A stretch of DNA of 64,000 bases from Tropicimonas aquimaris (GCF_042676185.1 NZ_JBHTJT010000060.1:124001-188000), one strand, 5' to 3'; positions 53,117-62,418 are shown, counted from the stretch's first letter. The notes: generated by a model not told the origin, from the letters alone. Numbers and translations: made by a program.

Positions 53117-54190
53117 ATGGCAGGGATCAAGGACGTAGCAGCAAGGGCCGGCGTGTCCGTCAGCACGGTATCCAACGTGATCAACGGCAGGCACTCCAAG
53201 ATGCGGGCCCAGACCCTGCAGCGTGTGCAGGAAGCCATCTCCGAACTCCAGTACACGCCCAGCGCCGTCGCCCGGCAGCTCCAATCGGGGCAGATCAGAA
53301 CGCTGGGCCTTGTCGTTCCCTCCGTGGCCAACCCTTTCTGGGGAAATGTTTCGCAGCTGATCGAGAAAGAAGCGCAAAAGCGGGGATACCAGGTTATGAT
53401 CTGCAACGCCGAGCGCGATCCGAGACTGGAGGCCCAGTATCTCAGTTCGCTCTATGGCTCATCGATCCGGGGAGTCATCCTCGGCTCATCGCCACTGTCG
53501 CTTGGACACCTGTCGGAGCAGATCGGCAAGGACATGCGCATTGCCGCCTTCGATCGTAGAACCCCCGCCGGCAACGCCATGATCTCCTGTTCCGTCAGTG
53601 TCGACCAGGATCTCGGAGCGCGCCTTGCGACGCGACACCTGATCGGACTGGGGCACACGCGAATCGGGTTCATCTCCGGCCCCATCGGCACCTCGAGCCG
53701 GACGGGCCGCCTGGCGGGTATGCGCGCGGAGATGGAACGGTCGGGACTCGATGTCGACGAAAGCCTGATCTGGCTCGCCCCCGACGTTGCAGGATTCGGC
53801 GACAGCCATGCGGCCGAACTCGGCCGGATCGGGATCCGCCAACTGCTCACCCTGGACGAGCCGCCGACGGCGGTTTTCAGCGTCAACGACATGTACGCGA
53901 TCGGCGCGCTCTCCGGGGCGCGCGAACTCGGCTACCGGGTGCCCGAAGACCTCTCCGTCGTGGGGTTCGACGACATCTACCTCGCCAAGGTCATGCACCC
54001 TCCCCTCACCACCATCCGCCAACCCGCCGACCTGATGTCCGAAATGGTGGTGAGCCGCCTCATCGACCAGCTGGAAGGCACGGACGAGATCGCGGAGCCG
54101 CATGTCGTCCTACGGCCGGATCTCGTCGTGCGGTCATCGACCACCTCCCCCGCAGGCGCCACCCGCTCCCATCCAAGGTTGCGGACCTAG
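53117..54190 (+). CDS. LacI family transcriptional regulator
   Basis: 357 residues from ATG 53117 (GAGAG upstream; ATG 53099 is in frame). The headpiece GIKDVAARAGVSVSTVSNVINGR is intact, with the hinge-helix region (PSAVARQLQSGQ). The periplasmic-binding-protein-like core is complete up to VGFDDIYLAKVMHPPLTTIRQP. It likely repressed the divergent sugar operon, most of which is now destroyed. Confidence 0.92.
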   Translation: MAGIKDVAARAGVSVSTVSNVINGRHSKMRAQTLQRVQEAISELQYTPSAVARQLQSGQIRTLGLVVPSVANPFWGNVSQLIEKEAQKRGYQVMICNAERDPRLEAQYLSSLYGSSIRGVILGSSPLSLGHLSEQIGKDMRIAAFDRRTPAGNAMISCSVSVDQDLGARLATRHLIGLGHTRIGFISGPIGTSSRTGRLAGMRAEMERSGLDVDESLIWLAPDVAGFGDSHAAELGRIGIRQLLTLDEPPTAVFSVNDMYAIGALSGARELGYRVPEDLSVVGFDDIYLAKVMHPPLTTIRQPADLMSEMVVSRLIDQLEGTDEIAEPHVVLRPDLVVRSSTTSPAGATRSHPRLRT

Positions 54191-55668
54191 TGAGCGAAAC
54201 CAGCGAGTTATCGGGGAGGAAGAGCCCCGCATGAGTGCCGGACACGCGGTGTCACCCGCCCCGAAGTCGCTGTTCCGATCCCGGAAACGACGCGCACCCG
54301 CATATGCCCCAAGCGCGTGATGGAGGCCGCCGCGGCCCTTGCTCTGCCATGTTGCACGCGGCTCCGGCGACGGAGGGAAGCGTTTCTTTCGTGCCCCATG
54401 CTGGAGACTAGGTAAAACCGCTCGGGGTGCTCGACGCGCTCGAGGACGGACACGTTCGGGTCAGCCCCCCCGTGATCGCCCATTTGGTCGCCAAGTTTCA
54501 CCCTCGCCCAGATGATGGCCCTCCTGCACCAGTAGTGAGAACTGGATACGGGCCCGCGCGACGGAATGCCCTGACTCCACCGGCGCGACGACGCCCTCGG
54601 CCGATCACCGGGCGCGCAGGAGGTGGGAACCGTTGGCCTAGAATGTGTTCGCCGGCCCGTGCTCGATCTGCTCCCCGCGGGCGCCCCCAGGTCAACACGG
54701 TGCGCACCGGTCTGATCGAGCCGGACGCCATGATCGCGGCCCCTTGAACCGGGTGCATCTTTGCCAAACTGAACACGTTCGACATCGAGCCCCTGCCGTA
54801 GGCGGAACGGGGCCATCGAGAAGGACGGCCGGGGCGACAGGACATTCGTCGCGAAGTGGCCGCCACGCGCGCCTTAAAGGTACGCCGTCCGCCGCGGTCA
54901 GAACGAGTCAGAAGGAAAAGAGCGGTGACCTTGGCCTCAGTCGAATTGTCCAACCTCAAGAGTTCCCTTGGAACGATCGACGCCGCCCACGAGGACGACC
55001 TGCGGATCGAGGACGACGACTTCGTTGCGCTGGCCCTCCGTACGGCTGCTGGAGTTTCCACCACTGCACTCATCTCAGGGCCGGAGTTGCATCCGACGGC
55101 CAGATCCGGATCGGCGGCCAGATCGAACAGGCCGGCCGTCCGATCGATCTTCATAACCATCTAGGCAAACCGTTCGATGCCGGCTTCATCGGGCCCCAGA
55201 CGATGAACCTGATCGACATCGCGATCACCCGGACCGACGCTGGCCTGACAGCGCCGTTCGCCTGCAGCCGGTACGTGCCGTTGGAGGCCGAGCATAAACT
55301 CCAGGAAAACCTGAGGAACGTGATCGGGATGGGCGCGGTGCCTTTCGCAACTGACGCCCCAGGTGCGCCGATCTCGGGCGAGACCACGCTTGCCGTAGTC
55401 ATGCCCCCATATCCGCCTGACGTTCCGCATGGCCGGCAGCACCGTGACCGAGGGCGCAGATGGCGGGCTGGACATCGGCGTCGTCCAGATGCTGACCGTC
55501 CCCAACGACCTCGAAGAGATCCGCGCGTTCGAGGCGGAGCTCCGGCCGCCGGTGCTGCGTCGAGTTTCGGCAAACCTCCGGCTTGCGCATCCTCCCGGCG
55601 CCCGAGGTCATCCCCAGTCTTCCTCTTCTGGACGCCGCCTGACATTCAGGGCAGCGACTTGATGAGGC
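54191..55668. other. 1.4 kb degenerate region without an intact gene
   Basis: No frame carries a complete domain. One short plus-strand stretch, about 54924-55090, reads ELSNLKSSLGTIDAAHEDDL then EDDDFVALALRTAAGVS, reminiscent of the C-terminal sheet of Gfo/Idh/MocA dehydrogenases, then is lost by frameshift. A further plus-strand frame (55100-55400) contains IDLHNHLGKPFDAGFIGPQT, unrecognised. Codon pattern switches frame repeatedly, as in decayed genes. Confidence 0.5.
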
Positions 55669-56612
55669 TCAGAACGGCGGGGTTCGGACCCTCGACTTTG
55701 AAAGGTGTGACGGAGCAAACTCCGTCGCCCTCCGAAACGCCGTCAAAAAATTGGCAAGTGAGCGGAAGCTCGCAAGCCGCGCGGCCTCGGCCACTGTCAC
55801 CCCGTCCCGTTCGAGGGAGGCACGGGCGAGTGTCTCGCACGTAATGCTGCACGCTGCAGCCGTGGGCGGCGCAAAACATCCGCCGCATTTTCGACAGGCT
55901 GACATTGCCGATCCGGGAAATCTCTGACAGTTCGGACAGATCTCCCTGCCCCGCCTCGATGAACTGCTCCATGCGCTCCAGCTTGCGACTGTCGTCACGG
56001 CTCATCCCCGCGCGGCACCCAGCCCGACCTGCAAACTGGGCGCATGTGCTGCAGATCAACCGCAACGCCAGCGCCTCGACCTCGAGACGCGCCAGCGGCG
56101 TGTCCTCGGGCATCAGGCGGATCAGCCGCTCCAGCATCCGGACATCTTCCGGATGCACGCTCCCGCAGTTCCGCCGAAGGGACGGCTCCGTCCCGTCGGC
56201 CAAAGCTCCAAGGCCGTTCTCGCGAAGCCAGGCATGCGACATCTCCACGTTGACCCCCCGCACACGGTCGCCCGCGCTGCCGCAGCGGCGAAACGCCATC
56301 GGGTCGTTGGCCGCGCTCATGACCATCCGAACCGGCTCTCCCGCCCCCCGCCCGAGATCGAGCGCCTCCCCGCCGCGCGACGGCCGAACTTGGCCTTCCA
56401 GCACGAAGTGCAGCATCACCCCCGCCGCCCGCACCCCGCGCACCTCGAACGGTGCCCGCACCCTGACATCCTGCGCGGATAGCGACAGCCCCTCCCGCAG
56501 CACCCGCTTGATGTAGTGCCCGTCCAGCGCGGCGAAATCCGGCTGCCAATCGCATCGAATCGCTCACCGCAGCGGCCGCTGCGATGGCCCCCGTGTTCCA
56601 TGCAATCGCCAT
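55669..56612 (-). pseudogene. AraC/PchR-like regulator, broken by frameshifts
   Basis: Middle part is in one frame: FALL-type linker, GVMLHFVLEGQVRPSRGGEALDL, and the first HTH (LSELSEISRIGNVSLSKMRRMF). After VQHYVRDT near 55835 the frame shifts. The second HTH continues in another frame as LARASLERDGVTVAEAARLA then FLTAFRRATEFAPSHL to the stop at 55669. Near 56555 a second shift separates the N-terminus (VSDSM) from WQPDFAALDGHYIKRVL. The family regulates siderophore uptake genes; the adjacent genes are such. Confidence 0.75.
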
Positions 56613-56794
56613 CCGGCATCGCTAACCCCTCGAATATTTCGTTGCAGAAAGGCACCTTGGGCTGGCTCCGGCGATGCTTTGACCTTCTGGCAAAGACATC
56701 TGGCGCGCCTGCAAAGGCCGCCCACTGGCTCCGTGCGATCTCTGCACGGTAAATACCTGTCTAATTTAGTCAACTACAAGGCGGGACAGAGATC

Positions 56795-56917
56795 ATGAGA
56801 GCACGAAGAGCCTTGCTGCTCGGCGCTTCCACGCTGGTTGCCACGGCCGGTTGGGCACAGGAACCCGAAGAGGCCTACTTCCTCTGGCTCCTGCTGGGGA
56901 GGCCCGCCCGTGCCTGA
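56795..56917 (+). pseudogene. TonB-receptor 5' end fused to the 3' end of a FecCD-type permease
   Basis: 40 codons. The beginning is a Sec signal peptide followed by QEPEEAY, as in TonB-dependent siderophore receptors (usually then LGEIVL). At EEAYF the sequence continues as FLWLLLGRPARA and a stop, the usual tail of the first permease of a siderophore ABC operon, overlapping the next permease start. One large deletion with in-frame join explains it: receptor, binding protein and permease body are gone. A good ribosome site (GGGACAGAG) precedes ATG 56795. Confidence 0.7.
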
Positions 56918-57853
56918 GCGCCGCCTGATGTTGCTCGCAGCCCTGCTGACCGCCGCGAGCGCGTTCTTTCTGTTCTGGGAGCTAAAGGGGCCGGTCGGCT
57001 TCGTCCTGGAGCTTCGCGCAATCAAGCTCGCCGCGCTTCTGGTGGTCGGAGTGGCCCTTGGCACCAGCACCGCCGTCTTTCAGACCATCACCGGCAACCG
57101 TATCCTGACGCCCGCGATCATGGGGTTCGACGCGCTTTTCCTGCTGATACAGACAGTGCTCGTGTTCCTGCTCGGCGGCATCGGCTACGCCACGCATCCG
57201 GGCGGGGGAAGTTCTTGCTGGAGACGCTGGTGATGACGGGCGCGGCGATGCTGCTATTCAACCTCCTGTTGGGCCGCGGTCGGCAGGACATGCATCGCAT
57301 GTTGCTGGTGGGCGTGATCTTCAGCGTGCTTTTCCGCTCCCTCACCTCCTTCCTGCAACGCATCATCGATCCGTCCGAGTTCGCGGTGGTGCAGGGCGCG
57401 ATGTTCGCGAGTTTCGGCGCGGTCGAGCCACTGCAACTCGCCATAACGGGAGCCGTCACCGTGCTGGCGCTTGCCGTGCTGTGGCGGATCGCCGGGGAGC
57501 TCGACGTCGTCGCACTCGGGCGCAATGCGGCGATCGGGCTCGGTCTGCCCTTCGACCGGCTGGTGCTGGGCCTCCTGGCGCTTGTCGCCGCGCTGGTCTC
57601 CGTCTCGACCGCGCTTGTCGGGCCGATCACCTTTCTCGGCCTGCTGGTGGCAGCGCTGGCACACGGGATCATGCGCACCCACCGCCACGCACTTCTCCTG
57701 CCCGCAGCCGGAATGCTTGCCGCGCTGGTCCTCGTGGCGGGCCAGTCGCTCTTCGAACGTGTGCTGAGGATGCAATCCACCCTCTCCGTGATCGTGGAAT
57801 TCCTCGGCGGCCTGTTCTTCCTCTACCTCGTACTCAGGGGACGCATCCGATGA
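56910..57853 (+). pseudogene. Siderophore ABC permease (FecCD type), frameshifted
   Basis: Starts at GTG 56910 with GGGGAGG upstream. The first part is a normal FecCD permease (LAALLVVGVALGTSTAVFQTITGNR and the LTPAIMGFDALFLLIQTVLVF segment) to about 57205. There a G-run (GGGCGGGGGAAG) shifts the frame: frame one stops at 57233, while frame two continues cleanly from KFLLETLVM to HALLLPAAGMLAALVLVAGQ and the TGA at 57853. A one-base change at the run would restore a full ~314-residue protein, so slippage or a sequencing error is possible. Confidence 0.8.
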
Positions 57854-58617
57854 TTTCCATCCGCAACGTCAGCCACCGCATCGGCCAGACGCAGATCCTG
57901 CGGGACGTCTCCGTCGAGATCCCCGACACCGGCATCACCGCCCTGATCGGACCAAACGGCGCGGGCAAGTCGACACTTCTGAATCTCGTTGCGCGGCTGC
58001 TGCCGCTCCAGACCGGGCGGATCGAGGTCGATGGACAGGACTTCGTCCGAACGTCCTCGCCAGACCTCGCCCTCAAGCTCGCCATCGTCGCACAGCAGCT
58101 GGGCGTGGCGTCGCGGCTGCGGGTGCGCGACCTCGTGGGCTTCGGCCGCTGGCCGCATCACCGCGGCCGTCCCGGCCCCGAGGACGAGGCCGCCGTAGGC
58201 GAGGCGATCGCATCCTTCGACCTCGGCGCCCTTCAGCACAGGTTTCTTGACGAGTTGTCCGGTGGCCAGCAGCAGCGCGCCTTCGTCGCCATGGGGTTTG
58301 CGCAGGGGACCGACTGGCTCCTGCTCGACGAACCATTCAACAACCTAGACATGTTCCACGCGCGCGCCCTCATGGCCCGCGTTCACGCGCTGAGCCGGCC
58401 CGAGGCGCCCCGCCCCCGACGCGTCGTCATGGTCGTCCACGAGATCAACTACGCCGCTGCCTGGGCCGATCACATCATAGCCCTCAAGGATGGCGCGATC
58501 GCTGCCTGCGGGGCGCCGACGGAGGTTCTGACAAACCCGGTGCTTTCGGCGCTCTTCGGGATGGAGATCCAGGTCGAGGAATTGCACGGCCGCCCCCTCA
58601 TCCTGCACCACATCTGA
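57850..58617 (+). CDS. Iron-siderophore ABC transporter ATPase (FecE type)
   Basis: 255 residues, ATG overlapping the permease stop as ATGA. Walker A GPNGAGKST, Q-loop VAQQLGV, signature LSGGQQQRAFVAMGFAQ, Walker B WLLLDEPFNNLD and switch His VVHEINYAAAW are intact. Energises ferric-siderophore import; with both permeases damaged it is probably an orphan. Confidence 0.9.
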   Translation: MISIRNVSHRIGQTQILRDVSVEIPDTGITALIGPNGAGKSTLLNLVARLLPLQTGRIEVDGQDFVRTSSPDLALKLAIVAQQLGVASRLRVRDLVGFGRWPHHRGRPGPEDEAAVGEAIASFDLGALQHRFLDELSGGQQQRAFVAMGFAQGTDWLLLDEPFNNLDMFHARALMARVHALSRPEAPRPRRVVMVVHEINYAAAWADHIIALKDGAIAACGAPTEVLTNPVLSALFGMEIQVEELHGRPLILHHI

Positions 58618-58630
58618 GCCGCTCCGGGCC

Positions 58631-59584
58631 TCATCGCCCGCTGATCTTCACCGAATAGGACCGGCGCGCGCCCGGCGGCGGCGGGGGAAAGGGCACGGCG
58701 CGGCGGACTTGCGCCAATGCGGCCTCGTCGAGGCTGGGCGAGCTCGAACTCCGCGCGATCGAAATCGACGTAAGCGCACCATTGGCGCCGATGGCAAAGG
58801 CCACCACGGTTTCCCCCCGCGCGTTGGTGACCGAGCGCCGCGTCCGGTTGATCCGGGCGAAGACCTTGCCGGGGTAGTTGGGTTCGGCCGCATTGCCCTG
58901 CCTGCTCGACCGCCCCTCCGCTGCGCCGGCGGCCGTGGCCGTGGCCTCCGCCTGGCCCGTCGCCACACCTGCCCGGGCATTGGTGTCGGAATTTCCCCGC
59001 GCGCTCGCGACCGACCGTTTGGGTGGCTCGGCCTGCGTCTTCGCTGGCGCCGGCTGTGCAACATCCGCACGCGTCGGTCGCTCTGGCGGGCGCTCGGTCT
59101 GCGTCGGCGCGCGTTCGGTGGGGGCGTCCTTTGCGGCTTCCTCGTGGGGTGTCTCCGGCTCCGGCTCCATCGGATCCGGCGCGACCGCTCTGGCCGTCGC
59201 CACCGGCTCGACAGGCTTCGCCGCCTGCGGGACCGGGACGTCGGACGGCGCTTGCACAGTCGGCGCAACGCGGACGGGCCGCGATGCCTGGGCGGCAGTG
59301 GGCGCCATTGGCCTGGCCGTTGGGGCCGTCGGGGCGAGGCGCGCACTGGAGGCAGGCGGCGCAGAGTCCGCGACAGGCTGGCTGGACGCTTCCTTGACGA
59401 CCTCAGGAGACAGAATGCCAGCGGACAAGTCGGCGAAGGAATTGCCCAGCACAGATATCTCTCCCGCCGCACCGCCCTCGATCTCGATCCGCGGCTGCGC
59501 AGCCTGCACCAGCAGAAACCCGCCATGTGTGGCCGCGGCGAGGGCGATGGCTGCCAGGGCGGCGCCTCTCGATCTCGGGATCAT
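58631..59584 (-). CDS. TonB-like energy transducer
   Basis: 317 residues. One N-terminal membrane anchor (AALAAIALAAATHGGFLLV), a long Pro/Ala/Glu-rich periplasmic spacer, and a C-terminal TonB domain (NYPGKVFARINRTRRSV, then GETVVAFAIGANGALTSISI). The ATG overlaps the upstream ExbD stop as ATGA. It couples inner-membrane proton motive force to an outer-membrane receptor, which at this locus has been lost. Confidence 0.88.
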   Translation of the reverse strand: MIPRSRGAALAAIALAAATHGGFLLVQAAQPRIEIEGGAAGEISVLGNSFADLSAGILSPEVVKEASSQPVADSAPPASSARLAPTAPTARPMAPTAAQASRPVRVAPTVQAPSDVPVPQAAKPVEPVATARAVAPDPMEPEPETPHEEAAKDAPTERAPTQTERPPERPTRADVAQPAPAKTQAEPPKRSVASARGNSDTNARAGVATGQAEATATAAGAAEGRSSRQGNAAEPNYPGKVFARINRTRRSVTNARGETVVAFAIGANGALTSISIARSSSSPSLDEAALAQVRRAVPFPPPPPGARRSYSVKISGR

Positions 59585-59970
59585 TGCAGCGCCCTCTCGG
59601 TCACGACCAGCACGCCGGCGGCCCCGGCCGCCCGCAGCTCGCCTCCGATGCGGACGAGATCCGCAGCCGGCAATTCCCGGTCCGGCACGACGCGGATTGC
59701 ACCCTGCCTCACGTCCTCAGGCAGCTCGGCCAGAAAGCGCCCGACAGATTCCACCGTCCGCCCCCGCAGCGACAGCCGCCCGTCCGGATGGATGATCAGC
59801 GTGTCCGGCGGCTCGCGCGCCTCCAGCCCGCTGGTCTCGACAAGCGAAAGGTCGCTGTCGAGCGGCGGCGCCAGCGTCCCCGCGATCATGAAGAAGATCA
59901 GCATCAGGAACACCACGTTGATCAGCGCGATGGTCGGCTCCTTGCGGGCGGCGGATTTGCGGCGGACCAT
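59581..59970 (-). CDS. exbD: ExbD/TolR family protein (second copy)
   Basis: 129 residues with a single N-terminal membrane helix (EPTIALINVVFLMLIFFMIAGTL) carrying the conserved motor Asp region, here DSDLSLVET after it, and a C-terminal periplasmic ExbD domain. Starts 3 bases after the stop of the first ExbD gene. Two tandem ExbD genes are usual in this type of TonB locus. Confidence 0.88.
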   Translation of the reverse strand: MVRRKSAARKEPTIALINVVFLMLIFFMIAGTLAPPLDSDLSLVETSGLEAREPPDTLIIHPDGRLSLRGRTVESVGRFLAELPEDVRQGAIRVVPDRELPAADLVRIGGELRAAGAAGVLVVTERALQ

Positions 59971-59973
59971 GGA

Positions 59974-60354
59974 CTACCCCAGAACACTGGCGGTAAGCCC
60001 ATCGACCCCGCGCAAGAGCGCGAGAAGGTCGACAAGCCGTTGGGAGGACGTCTCCGACATCAGGCTGATCAGCACGATCCGCTCTTCCCCGCCCATCAGC
60101 TCCGCCAGCGTCTCGGGAAGGGTGTCGAAGGCGATCGGTCGCCCGTTCAGCAGCAGGTCCTCCGCGGCAAGACGCAGGAACAGGACCGGCCGATCGCCGG
60201 CCAAGCCCCCTGCCCCGGAGCCATTGAGCTCGATCTCGCCGTACCTGGAGAACGTCGAGGACAACATGAAGAACAGCAGCAGCAGGAAGATGACGTCGAT
60301 CAGCGACGTCATGGACAACCGCCCCCGCCGCCGGCGAACCGTCTCAAGCGCCAT
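59974..60354 (-). CDS. exbD: ExbD/TolR family protein (first copy)
   Basis: 126 residues. The membrane helix SMTSLIDVIFLLLLFFMLSSTF has the conserved proton-pathway Asp. Periplasmic domain follows. Overlaps the 3' end of the truncated exbB by 11 bases. Forms the motor with ExbB; whether it works depends on an ExbB elsewhere. Confidence 0.88.
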   Translation of the reverse strand: MALETVRRRRGRLSMTSLIDVIFLLLLFFMLSSTFSRYGEIELNGSGAGGLAGDRPVLFLRLAAEDLLLNGRPIAFDTLPETLAELMGGEERIVLISLMSETSSQRLVDLLALLRGVDGLTASVLG

Positions 60355-60685
60355 GGGCCATGCGGTCCATCTGCCACCGGGAACGCGGCGCGACCTCCCC
60401 CTTAGCGGGCGAGAACACGGTGCGCAGCGCGCGGTTGGCGACGGCGAGCCCCGCCGCGGTGGTCAGAAGCGCCACCCAGATGCCGCCCGCCAGAAGCGAG
60501 GGATCGACCGAAGACCCCGCCGTCTGCAACTGCCGGAACGCCTCGATCATGCCGAGCACGGTTCCGAAAAGCCCAAGAAGCGGCGCCAGCTGGGCGACCA
60601 TGTCCAACGTCCCTAGCCCGTGTTCGAGCCGGTCGATGCAGGCGCCCTCGGCCAGCCCCCTCTCCCTCGCACGCATGCGCGCCAT
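60344..60685 (-). pseudogene. exbB: 5'-truncated exbB (MotA/TolQ/ExbB)
   Basis: Only the C-terminal half remains: DRLEHGLGTLDMVAQLAPLLGLFGTVLGMIEAF and the last membrane segment WVALLTTAAGLAVANRALR. The frame has a TAA right before ATG 60685, and the first membrane helix and ~100 residues are missing. The upstream junction runs straight into the tail of the secreted-protein pseudogene, so a deletion joined the two. Confidence 0.8.
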
Positions 60686-61105
60686 TGATTAGAACCGATC
60701 CGATCTCGCCGCATTCCAGCCCGTCGAACTGGAACTGCCGGAAACGGGGCCGGCCGGCAGGTCGTTGAGGTCGTTGAGGTCGAGAAGGGTCATCAGCGCG
60801 ACCTGCCCTTCAAGGGAGAAGAGCACCGTCTAGTAAACCGCCTGATCGATATCCTGTGCGAAACCGTTCAGGATCAGGAAGCTCATCCGGCAGGTGCCCG
60901 GGAGATCCTCGGCCGAACTGAGCTCGATCGAAAGTCCGGCAGGAGCGTCCTCGCTCGCCGCAATCGCCGGGAAGATCACGAGCAAAACCAGGGCGCTCTT
61001 CAGAACGTGCAGCGTGCGGCGCGCCGAACGCAGCTTGGCCCAGCGCCGCACGTCCAGTTCGCATTTGCGGTTCGGTCCCGGCTTTTGCTGATGCCGCTTC
61101 ACCAT
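60686..61105 (-). pseudogene. Secreted hypothetical protein, broken
   Basis: From ATG 61105 a basic N-terminus, a hydrophobic signal (VLKSALVLLVIFPAIAAS) and a short mature part (CRMSFLILNGFAQDIDQAVY) are read, then TAG at 60830. The same frame continues TVLFSLEGQVALMTLLDLND after it. A 9-base tandem duplication follows. The other frame then gives RFRQFQFDGLECGEIGSVLINGAHA. So stop, duplication, frameshift and deletion all hit one gene. Similar secreted proteins sit next to exb/tonB genes in related bacteria, from memory. Confidence 0.72.
60760..60777. repeat. 9-base tandem duplication
   Basis: GGTCGTTGA occurs twice in direct tandem inside the secreted-protein pseudogene; on the minus strand it duplicates the codons for an L-N-D step. 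Confidence 0.8.
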
Positions 61106-61381
61106 CCATCTCCTCTAATCCGGTCCCGGCGGCGCGCGCTCTGCCGGTCACCCGCCCACGCAAGACGCGGTCATGTGTTCAGTTTCTGGGAAGGCTGGGA
61201 CACGTCAGTGTCTGGCTGACCGACTTATCGACAGAATTAATCGGACTTACAGGACACTTCATGGAGATTCTTGCAAACGCGGCTGTTCCGCCCCTCTTAT
61301 AGAGCCGTCGTGACAGCGAGGCCTTGAAACGCGAACCGCGCCCCTATCTCCCTGCTGGTCGCTTCCGCGGTGCGCCTGGGG

Positions 61382-62317
61382 TCATTTCCCGCTGGAGACG
61401 ACAAACCCCGCCCCATCCGGCCCGTCGAAGAAAGCAACGCAGGCGTCCATGAAAATCTGCGCCAGTTGCCGCGTTGGCCCGGGAGCAAAGCCGAGCGACA
61501 GAAGCACCCCGTTCGTTGCTCCCGCAATTGGCAAGCACCGAACGCCCTTGCCGGAATAGGCCGGGATATCCCGTGGGCGCATGTTCAGGAGAGAAACGCC
61601 GAGCCCTTGCGCGACAAGGGAACGGACCATCTCTGTCGAGTTTGCGGTCGCGGCAATCCTGAACGGCGCGCCGCTCTGGGTCAGAAGTTCGATGTAATAG
61701 CTGCGGGCAGCGGGTCGGTCGAGCAGTATGAGCGGCTCGCGCACGATCTCAGGGATCGACACCGCGTCCTGCTGCGCAAGGGCATGGTCCGCCGGGCAGA
61801 GGCAATACGTCGGCGCGAAGATCAACGGGCGGGTGGCTATCTGTGGGGTCGGCAGGTCCTCGACGAACAGGATGACATCGAACTGCCCGTCCATCAGCCC
61901 GGCTCGGATCGACATGTTGTCACCCTCGCTGAAGGAGAGCGTCACCTCGGGATGTGCCGCGAGAAGCTGCGCGGTGATCGCCGGGAAGAATGCCGGCGCG
62001 ATCGGCGCGTTGTACCCGATGGCGAGGGTGCCCGACACGCCCGCCCGAAGATCGGAGACATCCGCCAGGAGCGCTTCGTACCGCTCCAGCAGATCGTCGA
62101 TGCGCCGCTGCACCTCGCGCCCCGCCGCGGTCGGAAAGATACCTTTGGCCCGCGCCCGGGTCACCAACGCCATGCCGAAGGTCGCTTCGGCTTGCGCCAG
62201 CGCCGTCGAGATGGCGGAAGGCGCGACGTTCATCGCGTCGGCGGCGGCCGAGATGCTGCCCTTCTGGAGCGCCGCCTGAACATAGCGCATCGCGCGCAGG
62301 GACAAGGTCATCGACAA
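61382..62317 (-). CDS. LysR family transcriptional regulator
   Basis: 311 residues. N-terminal HTH (YVQAALQKGSISAAADAMNVAPSAISTAL) and complete effector domain (GVSGTLAIGYNAPIAPAFFP, the Cyn/Oxy-like pattern). It is divergent from the DMGDH-like oxidase gene with about a 100-base gap and probably regulates it. Confidence 0.9.
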   Translation of the reverse strand: MSMTLSLRAMRYVQAALQKGSISAAADAMNVAPSAISTALAQAEATFGMALVTRARAKGIFPTAAGREVQRRIDDLLERYEALLADVSDLRAGVSGTLAIGYNAPIAPAFFPAITAQLLAAHPEVTLSFSEGDNMSIRAGLMDGQFDVILFVEDLPTPQIATRPLIFAPTYCLCPADHALAQQDAVSIPEIVREPLILLDRPAARSYYIELLTQSGAPFRIAATANSTEMVRSLVAQGLGVSLLNMRPRDIPAYSGKGVRCLPIAGATNGVLLSLGFAPGPTRQLAQIFMDACVAFFDGPDGAGFVVSSGK

Positions 62318-62418
62318 AACCTCTGATTCACAGATGAACTTTAGCTGATAAGTCTGTTTTTCAAATCAGGAAGCCTCTGGCAGGGTGACCGCAGTCGTGA
62401 CAACGGGAATGCGCGCCA
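62318..62418. promoter_or_regulatory. Divergent promoter of LysR and the DMGDH-like gene
   Basis: AT-rich gap containing inverted arms CTGAT (62345-62349) and ATCAG (62365-62369), and a TTCACAGATGAA palindrome just before them (62329-62340). Either could be the LysR site. Confidence 0.4.
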
